Shown here: piece by piece, positions 9,376 to 21,333 of the stretch | Numbering within the stretch: the stretch's first letter is position 1 | Layout: the number at the start of each line of letters is the position of its first letter | Source of the DNA: JAPYTU01 sp036166735 | GTDB taxonomy: Bacteria; Bacteroidota; Bacteroidia; Cytophagales; MED-G16 | Direction: 5' to 3' | DNA length: 40,618 bases | Assembly: GCA_036166735.1 (NCBI GenBank) | Contig: JAYZHG010000012.1 | Coordinates: forward strand, 1-40,618 | The notes under the pieces: generated by a model | Database searches by the model: none | Seen by the model: only the letters and a program-made list of their open reading frames with translations | Told to the model about the DNA's origin: nothing | Made by a program: the position numbers and the translations under genes

Positions 9376-10170
9376 ATGAATGAATTATTAGCAGAAGCAA
9401 TTGGAACTTTTATTTTAATATTATTTGGGTGTGGTGTAAATGCTGGAACTTCTTTAAATAAAAGTTTTTCAAATAAAAGTAGCAATAGTTGGATAGTAGG
9501 AACGATTGGATGGGGACTTGCAGTTACTCTTGGAGTATATGCTAGTGGTCAAGTGAGTGGAGCACATATTAATCCAGCTGTTACGATTGGATTACTTTCA
9601 AATGGTGAAATAGAACTTTCATTAGCATTAAAATATTTAACAGGTCAGGTAATGGGTGCATTTGTTGGTGCATTAATAATTTATTTTCATTATTTGCCTC
9701 ATTGGGATAAAACAGATGATAAAAAAACTAAATTGGGAGTTTTTGCAACTTCACCTGCTGTAGAATCTAAATGGTCAAATTTATTAAGCGAGACTGTAGG
9801 AACTTTTGCTTTGTTATTTGGATTAATGTTTATAGGAACAAATAATTTTGCTGAAGGATTAAATCCAATAGTGGTTGGTAGTTTGGTTTGTGCAATAGGA
9901 ATTTCTTTAGGAGGAACTACTGGATATGCTATAAATCCAGTTCGAGATTTTATCCCTCGTTTAGCTCACTCCATTTTACCAATCAAAGGCAAAGGTGACT
10001 CTAATTGGAGTTATTCTTGGATTCCTGTTTTAGGTCCTATTTTGGGAGGTATATTAGGGGTAAATGCTTATGAATTTTTATTTAATAATTCTATAAGCAA
10101 TACTTTTATTATATCTTCAGTTCTTTTTTTAATATTAATTGTTTTAACCTTCATTGAAAATAAAGATTAG
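9376..10170 (+). CDS. glpF: Glycerol facilitator (MIP/aquaglyceroporin), second NPA box changed to NPV
   Basis: A 264-residue inner-membrane channel of the major intrinsic protein family, expected to admit glycerol by facilitated diffusion. The N-terminal AEAIGTFILILFGCG helix opens the first repeat and the first NPA box is intact at residues 66-68 (GAHINPAVTIG). The second box reads N187-P188-V189-R190-D191, so alanine is replaced by valine, while the selectivity-filter arginine and the following aspartate typical of aquaglyceroporins (NPARD) are kept. About six hydrophobic segments are visible. The adjoining glpQ and nearby glpK-glpD support glycerol as substrate. The last 17 bases overlap glpQ. 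Confidence 0.93.
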   Translation: MNELLAEAIGTFILILFGCGVNAGTSLNKSFSNKSSNSWIVGTIGWGLAVTLGVYASGQVSGAHINPAVTIGLLSNGEIELSLALKYLTGQVMGAFVGALIIYFHYLPHWDKTDDKKTKLGVFATSPAVESKWSNLLSETVGTFALLFGLMFIGTNNFAEGLNPIVVGSLVCAIGISLGGTTGYAINPVRDFIPRLAHSILPIKGKGDSNWSYSWIPVLGPILGGILGVNAYEFLFNNSISNTFIISSVLFLILIVLTFIENKD

Positions 10171-11026
10171 AATATTTTTTATTATTATACTTTTCATGTC
10201 TTGTACTAGAAATTATAATATAGATATACAAGGTCATAGAGGTGCTAGAGGATTAGCACCAGAGAATACCATTTATGGTTTTAAAAAAGCATTAGATATT
10301 GGCGTGAATACTCTTGAACTTGATGTTGTAATAAGTAAGGATCATAAAGTTTTAGTATCACATGAACATTGGATGTCAAAAAAGAAATGTGATTTAGACA
10401 ATGATTCTATAGATGAAAAAATAGGGTATAATATTTATAATATGACATATGATCAAATAAAAAAAATTGATTGTGGTAGCAAGATAAATTATGACTTTCT
10501 TGATCAAGTAAAATTACCTCTTAAGAAACCACTTTTAGAAGATGTGTTTACAGAGATAGATGCTTATGCTAGAATGAAAAATTTAAATGTACCTAATTAT
10601 AATATTGAAATAAAATCTAGTGTAAAAGGAGATGATATTTTTCATCCCAAACCTAATTTTTTTTCAGATTTGGTTTATAATGTAATTGATAATTCAATCG
10701 GGTTTAAAAAAGTAAATATTCAAAGTTTTGATTTTAGAATTTTAAATTATTTTAATAAAAAATATCCTGATATCATTTTAGCAGTATTGATTGATAATGA
10801 TTTGGGGCCACAGAATAATTTAAAAAAACTTGGGTTTATTCCTGATATTTATAGTCCAAATTTTAAAATTTTAGATAGGTCTCATATTATCTTTTTAAAA
10901 AACAAAAAAATAAAAATTCTTCCTTGGACTGTTAATACTTATGATGATATTGCAGATATTTTAAAATTGGATGTTGATGGTATAATTTCTGATTATCCTG
11001 ATAGGGTAATACAAATGATAGAATGA
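10154..11026 (+). CDS. glpQ: Glycerophosphodiester phosphodiesterase, lipoprotein
   Basis: Hydrolyses glycerophosphodiesters (deacylated phospholipids) to glycerol 3-phosphate plus an alcohol. The GDPD motifs are complete: H28-R29 in GHRGARGLAPENT, E55 and D57 in LELDVV, and H70 in VSHEH, matching the metal-binding and catalytic residues of E. coli GlpQ. The 290-residue chain begins with a short hydrophobic signal ending in FMSC, so it is probably a lipoprotein of the periplasm or outer membrane. The start is taken as TTG at 10154 because only this gives a full signal peptide; the first ATG (10196) lies next to the lipobox cysteine. It overlaps glpF by 17 bases and is followed after one base by the PfkB kinase. 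Confidence 0.93.
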   Translation: MKIKIRIFFIIILFMSCTRNYNIDIQGHRGARGLAPENTIYGFKKALDIGVNTLELDVVISKDHKVLVSHEHWMSKKKCDLDNDSIDEKIGYNIYNMTYDQIKKIDCGSKINYDFLDQVKLPLKKPLLEDVFTEIDAYARMKNLNVPNYNIEIKSSVKGDDIFHPKPNFFSDLVYNVIDNSIGFKKVNIQSFDFRILNYFNKKYPDIILAVLIDNDLGPQNNLKKLGFIPDIYSPNFKILDRSHIIFLKNKKIKILPWTVNTYDDIADILKLDVDGIISDYPDRVIQMIE

Positions 11027-11027
11027 T

Positions 11028-12023
11028 ATGAAAAAATATGATGTATTTGGAATAGGAAATGCTCTAGTAGACTGTGTTTGTATGGTAGATGATTCTTTCT
11101 TGATTGAAAATAATATTGAAAAAGGACTAATGACTCTTGTTGATGACAAAAAACAAAAATCAATAATTGATAAAATAAAAAATGTTAAACCTTTTATTCA
11201 ATCTGGTGGTTCAGTACCAAATTCAATATATACACTTTCTCAACTTGGAGGCTTAGGATATTTATCTATTCTTGTTTCTGATGATAAGTTCGGAAATATT
11301 TATATCAATGATTTAATAAATAGTGGTGTTTATACAGGGGGTGAAGAATATACTATTGGTGATGGAATGACAGGAACTTGTTTAGTATTAACTACTCCTG
11401 ATGCAGAAAGAACTATGAACACTTGTCTTGCGGTTTCAGCTAAATTTTCTAAAAAAAATATAAATTTTGATGACTTACTACTTTCTAAATATTTGTATAT
11501 TGAAGGGTATCTCGTTACTTCTGAACTGGCTATGAAAGCAATTCATGATTCAATTGCTTTTTCAAAAGAAAATAATATAAAAGTAGCTTTAACATTTTCT
11601 GATTTAAGCATGGTAAAATATTTTAAGAAAAATTTTAATTCAATCTTAAAGAACAGAATAGATCTTCTATTTTGTAATGAAGAAGAAGCTTTAACTTTTT
11701 CATTTAAGGATAATCTTGAAGATTCGTACAAATTCCTATTAAATTTTTCAGATATTGTTATTATAACTAGGGGAGATAAAGGTTCAATTATTGTTAATAA
11801 TTCAAATGAAATTATCAAAATAAAATCTCATAAAGTTAATGCATTAGATACTGTAGGAGCAGGAGATACATTTGCTGGAGGATTTTTATATGGAATTAAT
11901 AATGGATTAAATTTAAAACAATCTGGAAATCTTGCTTCAGCTTTATCATCAAAAGTAGTTACTAAATTAGGTCCTAGACTAGAAAAGGATGATATTGATT
12001 TTATAAAACAATCATTGATCTAA
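11028..12023 (+). CDS. PfkB-family carbohydrate/nucleoside kinase
   Basis: A 331-residue cytoplasmic kinase of the ribokinase/PfkB family. The substrate-side motif GGSVPNSIYTLSQLGG is at about residues 60-75, and the C-terminal signature DTVGAGDTFAGG holds the anion hole G277-A278-G279 and catalytic base D280. Among PfkB members the N-terminus (GIGNALVDCVCMVDD) and the wording of the GG motif resemble the adenosine-kinase-like branch that is widespread in Bacteroidota, but the substrate cannot be read from sequence. It is the last gene of the glpF-glpQ unit, one base after glpQ, so a role in metabolising the product of a GlpQ substrate is possible but unproven. Confidence 0.88.
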   Translation: MKKYDVFGIGNALVDCVCMVDDSFLIENNIEKGLMTLVDDKKQKSIIDKIKNVKPFIQSGGSVPNSIYTLSQLGGLGYLSILVSDDKFGNIYINDLINSGVYTGGEEYTIGDGMTGTCLVLTTPDAERTMNTCLAVSAKFSKKNINFDDLLLSKYLYIEGYLVTSELAMKAIHDSIAFSKENNIKVALTFSDLSMVKYFKKNFNSILKNRIDLLFCNEEEALTFSFKDNLEDSYKFLLNFSDIVIITRGDKGSIIVNNSNEIIKIKSHKVNALDTVGAGDTFAGGFLYGINNGLNLKQSGNLASALSSKVVTKLGPRLEKDDIDFIKQSLI

Positions 12024-12051
12024 TATTATTTTTATATATTAAAAAGGTATT

Positions 12052-12059
12052 TATCTTTG
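12052..12059 (+). promoter_or_regulatory. Promoter -7 element TATCTTTG for rpmH-rnpA
   Basis: An exact TAnnTTTG match, 25 bases before the rpmH ATG, in the only intergenic gap upstream. A TTG at the expected distance is missing, so only the -7 half is supported. Confidence 0.5.
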
Positions 12060-12084
12060 CCGCTATAGATTAAAATATATTATA

Positions 12085-12243
12085 ATGAAAAGAACGTTTC
12101 AACCTTCAAAAAGAAAGAGAGCTAATAAACACGGATTTAGAAAAAGAATGGAATCTGCTAATGGTAAAAATGTTATTGCTAGAAGAAGAGCAAAAGGAAG
12201 ACAAAAATTAACTGTTTCCGACGAAAAAACACATAAAAAATAA
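12085..12243 (+). CDS. rpmH: 50S ribosomal protein bL34
   Basis: A 52-residue, highly basic protein starting MKRTFQPSKRKRANKHGF and containing RMESANGKNVIARRRAKGR, which is the whole bL34 signature. It has the short acidic-then-basic C-terminal extension seen in Bacteroidota (bL34 elsewhere is about 44-46 residues). It is a component of the large ribosomal subunit. It precedes rnpA by 21 bases, the near-universal rpmH-rnpA order, although no dnaA or origin is visible beside it here. Confidence 0.97.
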   Translation: MKRTFQPSKRKRANKHGFRKRMESANGKNVIARRRAKGRQKLTVSDEKTHKK

Positions 12244-12264
12244 AATACAAATTAATATTCAAGT

Positions 12265-12642
12265 ATGAATGAAAGGTCAAAAAAAGGCCAATTTTCTTTC
12301 TCTAAAGGAGAAAAGATATCTAAAAAAAAAATAATTGACAGTCTTTTTAGTAGTGGTAAGAAATTTGGTGTTTATCCATTTGATGTAAGATTTTTAAATC
12401 AAGATGAGAATTCTGATGCTATAAGTAAGGTTTTGATTACTGTATCAAGTAGTAAAGTTAAAAGTGCTGTAAAAAGGAATTTATTAAAGAGAAGAATTAA
12501 AGAATCTTATAGGATAAATAAAAATATTATATCTAATAAATCATTAATGATTGCTTTTATATATATCTCAGAAGAAATATTTAAATTTTTAGTGATAAAT
12601 AAAGCGATTAAAAAAATACTAAAAAAATTATCTGAGTTATGA
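12265..12642 (+). CDS. rnpA: Ribonuclease P protein component
   Basis: The protein subunit that joins RnpB RNA to mature the 5' ends of tRNAs. The 125 residues include the conserved RNR box as SAVKRNLLKRRIKESYR at about residues 70-86, preceded by the expected beta strands (VRFL, KVLITVSS). The N-terminal FSKGEKISKKKIIDSLFSSGK corresponds to the family start. It follows rpmH in the same direction and its last four bases (ATGA) overlap the start of tsaB. Confidence 0.93.
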   Translation: MNERSKKGQFSFSKGEKISKKKIIDSLFSSGKKFGVYPFDVRFLNQDENSDAISKVLITVSSSKVKSAVKRNLLKRRIKESYRINKNIISNKSLMIAFIYISEEIFKFLVINKAIKKILKKLSEL

Positions 12643-13322
12643 GTAGAATTTTATGTGTTGATACATCAAGTTTTATTTGTTCAGTGTCTGTTTTTGATAA
12701 TTTGAGTTTAATAAGTTCTCATTCTTCAGAAGTAGAAAAATCACATTCTAAATTAATAATTCAATTAATAGATCAGTCTTTAAAAGATGCAAAGATTAAA
12801 ATAAATGAAGTAGATGCCTTTGCAGTTTCTATGGGACCTGGATCATATACTGGTTTAAGAATTGGTGTTTCTACTATTAAAGGATTATGTTATTCATTAG
12901 AAAAACCTTTAATTTCAATAAATACTCTTGAAATTTTATCAAAATCTGCTCTGAATCATATTAATAATTCTAATGATTTTTTTATTTGTCCAATGATTGA
13001 TGCAAGAAGAATGGAGGTTTTTACAAAAATGTTAGATAATGATTTTAATGAGGTTGAAAAAGATCAAGCATTAATTTTAGATGATAAATCTTTTAATGAT
13101 AGTGGTGGTGGTAAATTAATTTATTTTTTTGGTGATGGATCTAATAAATTTCAAAAAATTACAAATAATAAAAATTTTTATTTTATAGATAATATAGTTT
13201 CTTCATCTAAATACATGGGAGAACTTGCAAATATTAAATATGAAAACAATCAATTTGAAAATTTGACTACATTTGAACCATTCTACATTAAGGATTTTTT
13301 TATATTAAATAAAAATAAATGA
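12639..13322 (+). CDS. tsaB: tRNA threonylcarbamoyladenosine biosynthesis protein TsaB
   Basis: The TsaB (YeaZ) partner of TsaD in making t6A37 on ANN-decoding tRNAs. The 227-residue protein has the ASKHA-fold start ILCVDTSSFICSVSVFD and the very conserved VSMGPGSYTGLRIGVSTIKG at about residues 68-87. It is the usual length for the family and has no signal peptide, so it is cytoplasmic. It overlaps rnpA by four bases and the next gene by four bases, indicating a tightly coupled operon of RNA-related genes. Confidence 0.95.
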   Translation: MSRILCVDTSSFICSVSVFDNLSLISSHSSEVEKSHSKLIIQLIDQSLKDAKIKINEVDAFAVSMGPGSYTGLRIGVSTIKGLCYSLEKPLISINTLEILSKSALNHINNSNDFFICPMIDARRMEVFTKMLDNDFNEVEKDQALILDDKSFNDSGGGKLIYFFGDGSNKFQKITNNKNFYFIDNIVSSSKYMGELANIKYENNQFENLTTFEPFYIKDFFILNKNK

Positions 13323-13825
13323 GTGAAATTATAAATAGAGTACAAAACAGTTCTTTAGTAACCATAGATATTAATGAGTTTTATATTTTTGGTGATAGAG
13401 AAGTTTTAGATATAAGTATTTTTTTAGATAGTGGAATTTTAAGAGAAAAAAAATTTAGAGAATTAACTTCTAAATATCAATGGTCTCATTATAAAAATAA
13501 ATTTGTTTCCGTCCAGTGTTCAGAAGATGCAATTATTCCTTCATGGGCATATATGTTAATATCATCATATCTTTCATCAAGCTGTAATGATCATTGTATA
13601 GGTTCTTTAAAAGATTTAGAAAAAAAATTGTATGATAATAAAATAAAAGGTTATGATTTTAGTGTTTATGAAAATGCTAAAGTCATTATAAAAGGGTGTT
13701 CTGATATACCTAATTTTGAATATGTTTATTTTGAATTAACTAAGGTATTAATTCCACTTGTTTCTAGTTTGATGTATGGTGAACCATGTAGCACAGTCCC
13801 TATTTTTAAAAATAAAATAAAATAG
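13319..13825 (+). CDS. DUF2480 family protein
   Basis: A 168-residue cytoplasmic protein recognised as DUF2480 from its start EIINRVQNSSLVTIDINEFY, the central SEDAIIPSWAYMLISSYL and the C-terminal SLMYGEPCSTVPIFK. The family is confined mainly to Bacteroidota and has no assigned function. Three cysteines lie in conserved spots (CSEDA, KGCSD, EPCSTVP), which could hint at metal or redox use, but this is speculative. Its start overlaps the tsaB stop in an ATGA. It ends the rpmH operon just before the rRNA operon leader. Confidence 0.88.
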   Translation: MSEIINRVQNSSLVTIDINEFYIFGDREVLDISIFLDSGILREKKFRELTSKYQWSHYKNKFVSVQCSEDAIIPSWAYMLISSYLSSSCNDHCIGSLKDLEKKLYDNKIKGYDFSVYENAKVIIKGCSDIPNFEYVYFELTKVLIPLVSSLMYGEPCSTVPIFKNKIK

Positions 13826-13926
13826 CTTAATAATTATAATAATAATTTCTTTAAATTCTATTCTTAAGTTAGTTTAAAGATCATTTTTTACTTTTTGATT
13901 TATAGGAGAAATATATTTTAATTTCT

Positions 13927-13956
13927 TTGTGGTTATATAAATTATATCTAGTTTTG
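13927..13956 (+). promoter_or_regulatory. rRNA operon promoter (TTG-N19-TAGTTTTG)
   Basis: A TTG at 13927-13929 and TAGTTTTG at 13949-13956 are separated by exactly 19 bases, a full match to the Bacteroidota primary-sigma consensus TTG-N19-TAnnTTTG. Transcription should begin near 13963. The 100 bases upstream are almost pure A/T, compatible with an UP-like element. It is the best promoter in the window and sits about 160 bases before the 16S gene. Confidence 0.8.
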
Positions 13957-13985
13957 CGAGCGCTTTAAATGAAGCTTTTTTATTT

Positions 13986-14027
13986 AGGGATTATAATCCC
14001 TCGATTCAGTCTTTTTTTTGTACTGAA
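13986..14027 (+). other. rRNA leader hairpins
   Basis: Two hairpins lie in the transcribed leader. The first is a perfect 16-base palindrome AGGGATTATAATCCCT at 13986-14001. The second pairs TTCAGT (14005-14010) with ACTGAA (14022-14027) across a T-rich loop of 11 bases. Neither is followed by a T tract, so they are unlikely to be terminators. A role in leader folding or antitermination is an inference. The rest of the 13826-14124 gap holds only A/T-rich sequence. Confidence 0.5.
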
Positions 14028-14030
14028 AAC

Positions 14031-14040
14031 GTTCTTTGAA
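14031..14040 (+). promoter_or_regulatory. boxA-like antitermination site before 16S
   Basis: GTTCTTTGAA resembles the CTTTAA core of the E. coli rrn boxA, the NusB/NusE loading site. The same GTTCTTTGA string recurs ahead of the 23S gene at 16046, as expected for boxA, which is usually present in both leader and spacer. Confidence 0.55.
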
Positions 14041-14047
14041 CTATTGT

Positions 14048-14065
14048 AATGACAGCATACCACTT
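14048..14065 (+). other. 5' half of 16S processing stem
   Basis: AATGACA (14048-14054) is complementary to TGTCATT at 15673-15679, and CCACTT (14060-14065) to AAGTGG at 15662-15667. The two helices nest with equal 5-base internal gaps on both sides, so they would bring the 16S flanks together as an RNase III-type processing stem. Confidence 0.55.
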
Positions 14066-14124
14066 GAAGGAACAATATGTTTTTTCTTTTAGCAGCCAGG
14101 TTTAAATACATTTAAGATTATATT

Positions 14125-15645
<1,521 letters not shown>

Positions 15646-15661
15646 TAGAGACTTGGTTGCT

Positions 15662-15679
15662 AAGTGGATTGTTGTCATT
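15662..15679 (+). other. 3' half of 16S processing stem
   Basis: AAGTGG (15662-15667) and TGTCATT (15673-15679) pair with CCACTT and AATGACA in the 16S leader (14060-14065 and 14048-14054). Confidence 0.55.
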
Positions 15680-15726
15680 CAAAAGTTCTGTTAAAGTTTT
15701 TTTAACAACTTATTTTTTCCCTACCA

Positions 15727-15800
15727 GGGCTTGTAGCTCAGGTGGTTAGAGCGCTACACTGATAATGTAGAGGTCCGTGGTTCGAGTCCACGCAAGCCCA
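15727..15800 (+). tRNA. tRNA-Ile (GAT)
   Basis: A 74-base cloverleaf in the 16S-23S spacer. The acceptor stem pairs GGGCTTG with CAAGCCC, the anticodon stem CTACA with TGTAG, and the anticodon GAT is at 15761-15763. The T arm carries TTCGAGT. CCA is not encoded and must be added after transcription. Confidence 0.97.
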
Positions 15801-15854
15801 CGTGGTTATATTAGGTTAAGCTTAGTTTTTTATTTACTAGGAATCTGGTTTAAT

Positions 15855-15928
15855 GGGGGATTAGCTCAGCTGGCTAGAGCGCCTGCCTTGCACGCAGGAG
15901 GTCATCGGTTCGACTCCGATATCCTCCA
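15855..15928 (+). tRNA. tRNA-Ala (TGC)
   Basis: A 74-base cloverleaf following tRNA-Ile in the usual Ile-Ala spacer order. The acceptor stem pairs GGGGGAT with ATCCTCC and includes the G3-U70 wobble pair that identifies alanine tRNA. The anticodon stem is CCTGC/GCAGG with anticodon TGC at 15889-15891. CCA is not encoded. Confidence 0.97.
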
Positions 15929-16045
15929 CAATAAGTTTTTGAAAACTTTAATAAGCAACAATATTATGTTGCTCTAAATTGTACGTATATTTTTAATTAT
16001 GTTATAGCCAATGCATAGTAAAATTATACTATAAGGCAGTTGAAA

Positions 16046-16054
16046 GTTCTTTGA
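16046..16054 (+). promoter_or_regulatory. boxA-like antitermination site before 23S
   Basis: GTTCTTTGA repeats the leader element at 14031 and lies about 100 bases before the 23S gene. Together they look like paired rrn boxA sites. The surrounding spacer (15929-16153) otherwise holds A/T-rich sequence and one arm of the 23S flanking stem. Confidence 0.55.
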
Positions 16055-16063
16055 CATATTGTG

Positions 16064-16073
16064 ATAATGTAGA
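16064..16073 (+). other. 5' half of 23S processing stem
   Basis: ATAATGTAGA is a perfect 10-base complement of TCTACATTAT at 19064-19073, beyond the 23S 3' end, so the two would pair to bracket the 23S RNA for RNase III-type processing. Confidence 0.55.
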
Positions 16074-16153
16074 TTTTATTTATAATAAAACACCGAGCAC
16101 TATTTAATTATAGTACTCAAATAATGTTTTTTGATTTATTAATTTAAATCATG

Positions 16154-19039
<2,886 letters not shown>

Positions 19040-19063
19040 ACAAACTGTTTTTTTATAATTAAT

Positions 19064-19073
19064 TCTACATTAT
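19064..19073 (+). other. 3' half of 23S processing stem
   Basis: TCTACATTAT pairs perfectly with ATAATGTAGA at 16064-16073, flanking the 23S gene. Confidence 0.55.
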
Positions 19074-19101
19074 TCGCATTGTGTTACGATATTAAGATTT
19101 T

Positions 19102-19210
19102 ATGGTGACTATTGCATAGGTGTCCACCTCTTCCCATTTCGAACAGAGAAGTTAAGCCCTATAGCGCTGATGGTACTACTGTTACTGGTGGGAGAGTAGG
19201 TCGTTGCCAG
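19102..19210 (+). rRNA. rrf: 5S ribosomal RNA
   Basis: About 109 bases. The terminal helix pairs TGGTGAC (19103-19109) with GTTGCCA (19203-19209), and the conserved CCACCTCTTCCCATTTCGAA and AGAGAAGTTAAGCCC blocks are present. It ends the rrn operon. Confidence 0.95.
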
Positions 19211-19223
19211 ACTTTTATTTTAT

Positions 19224-19253
19224 AAAAAGCCTCTTTTTTAGGGGCTTTTTTTT
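19224..19253 (+). terminator. Rho-independent terminator of the rRNA operon
   Basis: A 10-bp stem AAAAAGCCTC / GGGGCTTTTT (one G-U pair) with a 7-base loop, followed by further T. It lies 14 bases after 5S and closes the operon. Confidence 0.9.
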
Positions 19254-19289
19254 ATTTTGTATTTGTATAAATCATAATATTAATTAGAT

Positions 19290-19820
19290 ATGAAATTATT
19301 TTCTGTTTTTTTAGGTGGTAGAGCCAAGAAATGTAATACTGAATTGCATGATGTGGTTTTTACTTGTGGTCAATCAATTAAAGATACTTATTATGATTTA
19401 TTAGATAAGTGGTTTGGTCTTCCTGATAGATTGCATATTGATTCATGGGTTGAAATTTCAATTATTGATGGGTATAAAGTAACGTTAAAAAAAGAAAAAT
19501 CTCAGAGTTTAAATAAGCTGTATTTTATAAATCTTGGTGCTTATGATTCTAATAAATTTGAAGAATTACATGAAAGTAAATTTATGGTTGGAATGGAAGA
19601 AAATACAATAAAAAATAGAGCAAAAAAAAGTTTGTTAGTTGGTATGCATCAAGTTCATACAGACGATCTTTATGATGTTGATGATTGTATATAAATAATT
19701 AAAGTGTCTAATTTATATGTACATCTTGAAAAAACAGACAAAGTAGAAAAACTAAAGTTTAATAATGGATACTTTCCTATTCCTAGAAAAATAATTAATA
19801 AATATAAATCTAATCAGTAA
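19290..19820 (+). pseudogene. DUF1543 family protein gene interrupted by an in-frame TAA
   Basis: The first 134 codons give a DUF1543 protein (MKLFSVFLGGRAKK, HDVVFTCG, LHIDSWVEI, YFINLGAYDSNKFEELHE). Reading then hits TAA at 19692-19694 after VDDCI, but the same frame continues without another stop for 42 codons to a TAA at 19818-19820, encoding LYVHLEKTDKVEKL, then NGYFPIPRKI. The total of 176 sense codons is close to what I recall for full-length family members. The second stop lies 6 bases from the convergent floA stop, the tight spacing normal here. A single base change at codon 135 (for example AAA, CAA or GAA to TAA) would explain it. Alternatives are a sequencing error, true stop-codon readthrough, or a shortened but working protein. 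The family function is unknown. Confidence 0.72.
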
Positions 19821-19826
19821 AAATTA

Positions 19827-20855
19827 CTAATCTTTTGATTTCCCTTTATCTGGTTTTCCTGTAGTTTTAGGTTCATTATCAGCAATACTTTCTCTCATTT
19901 CAGTATCTGCTTGTATGTTTTGAAATTTATAATAATCTAATATACCTAAGTTTCCTTTTTTAAACGCTTCCGCCATTGCCTTTGGAACTTCTGCTTCTGC
20001 CAAAATCACTTTTGCTCTTGCGTCTTGTGCTTTAGCAATCATCTCCTGTTCAGCTGCAACGGCCATAGCTCTTCTTTCTTCTGCCTTTGCTTCAGCAACT
20101 TTTAAATCAGCTTCTGCTTGATCCGTTTGTAGTATAGCACCAATGTTTTTTCCTATATCTATATCAGCAATATCAATTGATAAAATCTCATATGCTGTTC
20201 CTGCATCTAATCCTCTTTCAAGTACCAATTTTGAAATTTTATCAGGATTTTCTAATACTTGTTTATGAGTTGTAGATGATCCAATTGATGATACTATACC
20301 TTCACCTACACGAGCTAATATTGTTTCTTCACCAGCACCTCCAACTAATTGAGAAATATTTGCTCTAACTGTAACTCTTGCTTTAGCAATTAATTGTATT
20401 CCATCAGCTGCAACAGCTGCAACATTAGGAGTATTTATAACTTTAGGTGTTACTGACATGGTTACAGCTTCAAAAACATCTCTACCAGCTAAATCAATTG
20501 CAGTAGCTTGTTTAAATGTTAGTTCTATATTAGCTTTTTCAGCAGAAATTAAAGCAGTGATTACTTGAGGAACATTTCCTCCAGCTAAGTAATGTGTTTC
20601 TAAATCTGGGCCTTGTAATTTTCTACTTGATGTATGCACATCATCTTTGATAGTTAGTCCAGCTTTTGTTGCGGTAATAAGTGAGTTTACAACAACTGAA
20701 GGTGGGACTCTTCTCACTCGCATGAATACAAGTTCAAGCAGTCCAATTCTTACTCCTGAAAATTGTGCAGTTATCCATAAGTTAACTGGCACAAAATATA
20801 AAAATATAAAAACAAGAACAGTTATACCAAGAATTAGAAGAGCTGTAAGTACCAT
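19827..20855 (-). CDS. floA: Flotillin-like protein FloA
   Basis: A 342-residue membrane scaffold protein of the YqfA/FloA type that organises functional membrane microdomains. The N-terminal hydrophobic hairpin (about residues 4-30) anchors it, the PHB/SPFH-like domain contains ATKAGLTI and LAGGNVPQVITALISAEKA, and a long Ala/Glu-rich coiled coil (AEADLKVAEAKAEERRAMAVAAEQEMIAKA) fills about residues 245-300. The tail is lysine-rich (GKPDKGKSKD). Its composition is more GC-rich than its neighbours because of alanine codons. It lies 4 bases downstream of nfeD, the conserved partner. Confidence 0.95.
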   Translation of the reverse strand: MVLTALLILGITVLVFIFLYFVPVNLWITAQFSGVRIGLLELVFMRVRRVPPSVVVNSLITATKAGLTIKDDVHTSSRKLQGPDLETHYLAGGNVPQVITALISAEKANIELTFKQATAIDLAGRDVFEAVTMSVTPKVINTPNVAAVAADGIQLIAKARVTVRANISQLVGGAGEETILARVGEGIVSSIGSSTTHKQVLENPDKISKLVLERGLDAGTAYEILSIDIADIDIGKNIGAILQTDQAEADLKVAEAKAEERRAMAVAAEQEMIAKAQDARAKVILAEAEVPKAMAEAFKKGNLGILDYYKFQNIQADTEMRESIADNEPKTTGKPDKGKSKD

Positions 20856-20859
20856 AAGA

Positions 20860-21327
20860 TTATTTAATTTTTTTTACCAAAATTTTGTCTTGTAAGATAT
20901 TAATAATTTTTATTTTTTTGTTCTCTTCAATAAAGTTTTCTTCTGATTTTACTTCATAACTTTTGTTAAAAAATAAAGCTTTTCCATAAGGTTTTAATGA
21001 AGAAGTGGTAATGCCTAAATCTCCAATTTTTAAATTATCATATTTGTTTTTGTCAACGCTATCAACATGAATTTTTTTTAGAGCTAATTTGTTCCATGTA
21101 TTAGATTTTAAAGAGTAAATAATTATTATTAAAATAATGAAAGAACTAAGAATTGAATAAATAACTCCGAAATTGTATCCAAAATATTGGAATGCTAGAT
21201 AATCTGATGAAACAATTGATATTACACCAAAAATTCCAAAAATTGTTGTTCCCGGAATAAATAGTATTTCAATTAAAATCAGTACTATGCCAAGAATTAA
21301 TAAAATACCTAAAATAATAATTTCCAT
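20860..21327 (-). CDS. NfeD family membrane protein
   Basis: A 155-residue protein with hydrophobic segments at the N-terminus (two or more helices within residues 1-75, including the LIEILFIPGTTIFGIFGV motif typical of NfeD) and a soluble C-terminal half with an OB-fold pattern (GDLGITTSSLKPYGKALF). It is the short type without the protease domain. NfeD proteins act with flotillin/stomatin partners in membrane quality control. The 4-base spacing to floA downstream and 6 bases to proS upstream place all three in one minus-strand operon. Confidence 0.88.
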   Translation of the reverse strand: MEIIILGILLILGIVLILIEILFIPGTTIFGIFGVISIVSSDYLAFQYFGYNFGVIYSILSSFIILIIIIYSLKSNTWNKLALKKIHVDSVDKNKYDNLKIGDLGITTSSLKPYGKALFFNKSYEVKSEENFIEENKKIKIINILQDKILVKKIK

Positions 21328-21333
21328 AATTAA

